This document shows positions 59,343-64,000 of a stretch of DNA of 64,000 bases, piece by piece. Source of the DNA: Gigaspora rosea (taxonomy: Eukaryota > Glomeromycota > Glomeromycetes > Diversisporales > Gigasporaceae). Position numbers and translations under genes: made by a program. A model generated the notes under the pieces. The model saw only the letters and a program-made list of their open reading frames with translations. It was not told where the DNA came from and searched no databases. The stretch spans positions 58,563-122,562 of the forward strand of contig QKWP01000604.1 of assembly GCA_003550325.1 (NCBI GenBank), given 5' to 3'. How positions within the stretch are numbered: the stretch's first letter is position 1; every line of letters begins with the position of its first letter.

Positions 59343-61429
59343 ATGGATAATATAATTAAATTCGAACAATATTTGAAATCTGCTGAAAATGGTAATTCGT
59401 ATGGGCAAAATAACCTTGGAATCTGCTATCAGAATGGCATAGGCACAACCAAGGATGAAAAAAAGGCATTTGAGTGGTATCTGAAATCTGCTGAAAATGG
59501 AAATTCGTATGGGCAACATAGCCTTGGATTCTGCTATCATAATGGCATAGGCACAACAAAGGATGAAAAAAAGGCATTTGAGTGGTATTTGAAATCTGCT
59601 GACAATGGTAATTCGTATGGGCAATATAACATTGGAACCTGCTATCAGAGTGGTATAGGCACAACCAAGGATGAAAGAAAGGCATTTGAGTGGCATTTAA
59701 AATCTGCTGAAAATGTGTAATTCGTATGGGCAAAATAACATTGGAGCCTGTTACCGATTTGGTATAGGCACGGCCAAGGATGAAAAAAAAGCATTTGAGT
59801 GGTATTTGAAATCTGCTGAAAATTGTAATTCAGATGGGCAAAATAGCCTTGGATTCTGTTACCACTTTGGTTTAGGCACAGTCAAGGATGAAAAGAAAGC
59901 ATTTGAATGGTTTTTAAAATCTGCTGAAGGTGACAATTATCTTGGACAATATAATATTGGAATGTGCTATGAGGAAAGAATAGGTACTAACAAAGATGAA
60001 AATAAGGCATTTGAATGGTATCTAAAATCTGCTGAAAATGGGTATTCTAGTGGACACGTAAAGTTGGATTATGTTATCGAAATGGCTATGGAACATCTCC
60101 TAATCAAGAAAAGGCTTTGGAATGGCTACAAAAAAGCAAAAAATATATTTCAAGAAAAATTGGATTATAAAAATATTGATGATGAAAATATTGATGTTTC
60201 TCTAAAAGAATCATTACTCGAAAATAATATACCATGGATTCCATTTAATGAGTTAGAATTTATAAGAGAAATTGGTAAAGGTGGATTTGCCACAGTGTAT
60301 TTGGCTAATTGGCGTCCACATATAAATAGTGTTATCCATCACATTATTGTTGCACTTAAATTATTTCATACCTCAAAAAATAACTGTAAGGAACTTATAA
60401 AAGAAGTAATTATTCAATTTATCTAAGTATTCATTGTTTTATTTGTAATTATGATTTATTAATTTGACTAAAGTTAGTTGCATATTCAAATATTGGAAGT
60501 AAAAACCCCACATTTTTGCAATGTCATGGAATATCAAAAGATAGAAACACAGGTAAGTATATTTTAGTTATGCAATATGCTCCAATGGGATCTTTACGTG
60601 ATAATCTTTATGAAGTTGCGCAAATGAGTTGGGAGAAAAAACTTAATTTATTATCATATATTGCATCTGATCTTGAATTAATTCGTTCGAATAATATTGT
60701 TCATTTTGATTTGCATAGTGGTAATATATTTTAAACCGATTTATATAATGCTTATATTGGTGATTTGGGAATTTCAATATCAATGAATAAAACATTAGAC
60801 CAATCTGATGGAATTTATGGAGCATTACCTTATGTGGCTCCTGAAGTCTTGCAAGGAAAATCGTATACTCAAGCATCAGATGTTTATTCTTTTGGGATGA
60901 TCATGTGGGAAATCTCTTCTGGAAATCCTGTATTTTTTGAATATAATGATGATAAAGAACTAGCAATAGGAATTTATGCTGGCTTAAGACCAACTATCGT
61001 TAAAGGGACAGCATCGTGCTATGAAAACCTTTTAAAGAAGTGTTGGGATGCAGATCCAAAGAAGCGACCAACTGCTAAAGAAATTCATAAAATTATTTTA
61101 AATTGGAAAAATGATGATAAAATTTTATCTGAATTTTTAAGATCTGATAAAGAAATCGTTATCAAAGATAAAATCGATTTTGCTTCTAATACAATTTATA
61201 AAATTTTACCAAATTGGAAAAACAATGATAAAATTTTATCTGAACTTTTAAGATCGATTAAAAAATAGTTATCAAAAGTAAAATCGATTTTGGTTCAAAT
61301 ACAATTTATACTAGCAAGTTTATTAATTATGTTAACCAGAAATCAACTACGAATGAAATTATTTTTGATAATAATATTTCTATTAAAAATATTGTTAGTA
61401 AACCTGTAAAAGAATTAGATTTTGATTAA
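59343..61429 (+). pseudogene. Sel1-repeat protein kinase, damaged, block III
   Basis: Exon 1 is 59343-60405, exon 2 60474-61429. One inserted base near 59717 shifts the frame after four repeats. A deletion near 60053 and an insertion near 60133 garble one repeat but cancel out, after which GKGGFATV and VALK are in frame. In exon 2 Gln becomes TAA at 60732 within the catalytic loop region (HSGNIF-stop), and the HCD of the loop is HFD. A duplicated C-terminal segment (NTIYKILPNWKNNDKILSE) and another frameshift end the frame at 61268. The original C-terminus remains at 61269-61429. It is not a working kinase. Confidence 0.87.
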
Positions 61430-61560
61430 TTTTAGGTTTTATACTTTATGTATCTTTAAATTTATTTTCAAAATATTGTTAGTAAACCTGTAGAAGAATT
61501 AGATTTTGATTAATTTTAGTTTTTATACTTTATGTATCTTTAAATTTAGTTTCAAAATCA
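61391..61560 (+). repeat. 84-bp tandem duplication at 3' end of Sel1-kinase pseudogene
   Basis: The last codons (NIVSKPV.ELDFD, stop) and 3' trailer are repeated at an offset of 84 bp (ATTGTTAGTAAACCTG at 61391 and 61475). A further ATTTTCAAAATCAAATAACAT repeat follows at 61549-61590. Confidence 0.8.
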
Positions 61561-61606
61561 AATAACATATTTTCAAAATCAAATAACATTTTTAATAAGA
61601 AGTTTG

Positions 61607-62390
61607 CTATTTATCACCACTGGTGATCATCACCAGTGATCAATTTACCAATTAAAATTCAGGATCAGGTGTAACATGTAGATCAATTTTGTGTAACAAA
61701 AACAAAAACATATATAAACTTAATGGTAAATTTTTTTAAATTTAATTTTATGAAAAATTATAATAAGTAAACTAATTATATTTTAAGCCAAGTTTGTAGA
61801 GAAGGTTTTTCTGATTAATAATAGTAAAATTATTAAAGTTGGTTAAAAACTTAGTAAGATATGAAAATTTAAAGATTAGGTATTAAAATTTAGTAATAAA
61901 ACTAACTTATAAATTTATATAAAGTGACCAATCAGTTTTAGTAATTTCAGAAAATTTTTGGCCAACCCAGAAAAACTTTATAATATATACAAATATATCT
62001 TTAAAATATAATAATAGTTCAAAATTTTACCATAATAGATAAATTGTTTTATTTATATTTTGTAAAAATTAGTTGTAATTTAAAAAAGTTTTATTAGTAG
62101 CATATGTCAATTTTATATAAAATTTTCAAAATACCATATAAAAACTATATAAAAATGATCTATTACCCTCTACCCTTAAAAAATTGCTAGAATTGCTTAT
62201 GAAACTACTTTTTTTTATAAAAAAAAAAATTCTTCGCTAAATTTTACTATATACAAAGCCCTATCCTAATCTCTAACCTTTACCCTTACTCTAATATTAA
62301 AGAGATTTAATTTTTATTGATCGTTTTGTTTATTTTGTTTTATGCATTGTAGATCACTGGTGATGATCACCAGTGGTGAATCATAGTAAT
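61607..62390. mobile_element. 784-bp TIR element, ACCAGTGGTG group
   Basis: Inverted ends CACCACTGGTGATCATCACC (61615) and its complement near 62370. The first 25 bases can also fold on themselves. The interior is A+T-rich without ORFs. It is inserted in the 3' flank relative to blocks I and II. Ends are approximate. Confidence 0.75.
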
Positions 62391-62673
62391 TTTCTATATT
62401 TTATTATCTATAATTCACCATCAGCATATTTTTAACGGATTATTCAAAAATTCTTTATAACGTAATTATTATTTCTTCTACTCTTTCAAGCAAAAGATGA
62501 TCATAATGTGAAATCATGAAATAGTTGCCATTCAAAAAGCATCTTTCCTAATTCATGTTCTGTCAAAAATCTTAATATAATCTTAACATATGCTATATTG
62601 CATTCATTGTTGTCTTATTGACAATAAAATATAAATCGAGAACAATTATTAATCTTAAACCTGATGTTAATAT

Positions 62674-63344
62674 TAGAGTTCCGAACCGGGTTATAGTAAA
62701 CCGGGTCACCTGTGTCAAAAACGGGTGACCCGGATCACTGATTTAAAACCCGGGTCAAATCGGTTAAGAATTCGTTCTGTATATTAAATCATGTCGTTTC
62801 ATTTAATAGCAAAGCCTACTTTATTGCTATTTGACTCGAAACTTTACTTTGAAGATTTGACTGAGAGTATATGACTTATTTAACATTTGCCTTAACAAAA
62901 ACGAATACCTTCACAGTGCAATTATTTTGTTGTTTCACCTTATTGATATTAGATATGGATATTTTGCAAATTCACAAAGTTTGAGTACATGATTTCATTT
63001 AGTTTTGCTTTATCTCTACAATCTTACAGATAAATTACTGATTTTTAACTTTTAAGCCAGCGACTTGTCAAATTTCTAGTATTTGTTTAAGAGATTCACG
63101 AATTTATATTATCGTGATAATTATTCTAAACGAAAGAATAAACTGTAAATAGAAAATGTTTGTTTTTTATTTTCATTTTCGCTTTATCAATAAGTGACAA
63201 TCATTCGTTGATTCAAAGATTCCGAACTGACAGGAATAAATAAATGACACATAACATATATAAAACCCGTTTTCATCCGGGTCACCCGATTTCAATTCAC
63301 ACGGGTGACCCGGGTGAAGAAATTGCATCCGGTTCGGACCTCTA
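62674..63344. mobile_element. 671-bp hAT-like MITE
   Basis: Termini TAGAGTTCCGAACCGG and the inverted TAGAGGTCCGAACCGG. It is flanked by GTTAATAT at 62666-62673 and 63345-63352, an exact 8-bp target duplication. Subterminal GGGTGACCCGG repeats occur at both ends. Absent from blocks I and II. Non-coding. Confidence 0.88.
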
Positions 63345-64000
63345 GTTAATATAGATCATACAGAATTATAAGATATCTAGGCGACCTCCAAAAACTGGGC
63401 CATGTGATTTGAACAGAAGCTGCGGCATGTACAATTAAATTTTAAAATAATTTTAAGCAACTTTTTTTTCTGAGACAAAAATAATAAATAACAGATGCTG
63501 CAGCTGCGGCACAAATCAAGTTTTTGAGGTCGTTTGGACATCTCGTGAATGATAACTTCAATTTTAAAGTATCAAGAGAGACGCTTTAAAAACTAGGCTT
63601 TGGTATAGTAACAGTGTTGATAATTGGACTAAATAGGTGTAATGTCAATTGAAATTGGATAGATATCCAATTCCAATTGGACTGTATCCAAACCAATTAA
63701 TAACATTGTTAAATAGTTATTATTTTAATAGGTCATTTTTTAGCTTTATTTCATATAAATAAAACAATCGTAAAAGAAATTCACAATTGCATAATAGAAC
63801 AATCTAAATCATTTTATAAAAAGAAAAATTACTGCCATAAAGGAGCGCAAATTTTACAAAGCGCAATAAACTTTGTTCAAAAAAAGTTTTTTTTCTTAGA
63901 TTTGACGAAAAAAACAATGATTATTTTTGGCTTTATTACCTTTCAAATTATAATTATAGTATAGCAGAAATTATCTATGCTAAAAGAATAGAAACTAAAT
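63345..64000. repeat. 3' flank of block III to window end
   Basis: Matches 42925-43540 and, at its very end (63950-64000), 54350-54410. The block array may therefore continue beyond the window. No gene is seen. Confidence 0.6.

Overview
The window looks like nuclear DNA of an arbuscular mycorrhizal fungus (Glomeromycotina, most like Rhizophagus). The evidence is very high A+T, short introns of about 65-110 bp, expanded tyrosine-kinase-like (TKL) kinases preceded by a zinc-ribbon-like segment or by Sel1 repeats, F-box/LRR-like proteins, and dense transposon debris. Nothing suggests a prokaryote, organelle or virus. The assignment rests on recalled family features, not on a search.

Layout. 1-2985: a tRNA-derived SINE, then an array of short palindromic tandem repeats split by two inverted-repeat elements. 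2990-35050: three copies (A, B, C) of a block built as 5' flank - kinase gene - 3' flank. Copy A (gene 5612-9777, 7 exons) is mostly intact, with one frameshift in exon 4. Copy B keeps only the last 12 sense codons and the stop of its gene (13120-13158), joined to the 5' flank by a deletion. Copy C (27687-33533, 10 exons) carries three frameshifts and a lost splice donor. A 10.15 kb nest of transposons (16511-26663) sits in the copy C 5' flank; a solo LTR (4330-4675) occupies nearly the same site in copy A.

35050-64000: a second family of blocks, present three times: DUF202 gene (minus) - F-box gene - Sel1-repeat kinase gene. Block I: DUF202 and F-box open, kinase broken. Block II: DUF202 and F-box broken, kinase open (51685-53561). 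Block III: F-box open, kinase broken, no DUF202 copy. Each block thus keeps a different subset of open genes.

The most unusual gene structure is the kinase of copies A and C. One exon type (second half of the kinase N-lobe, then a CxxC-x9-CxxC motif, then the first half of an N-lobe) is repeated 5-8 times in tandem as phase-0 exons ahead of a single complete kinase domain. All but the last repeat have lost the glycine loop but keep the beta-3 lysine position. Other points of interest are a split-direct-repeat tyrosine-recombinase retrotransposon (Ngaro/DIRS type), a TIR element carrying an LRR gene fragment, a 1.4 kb palindromic element, and three inverted repeats conserved upstream of kinase genes A and C.
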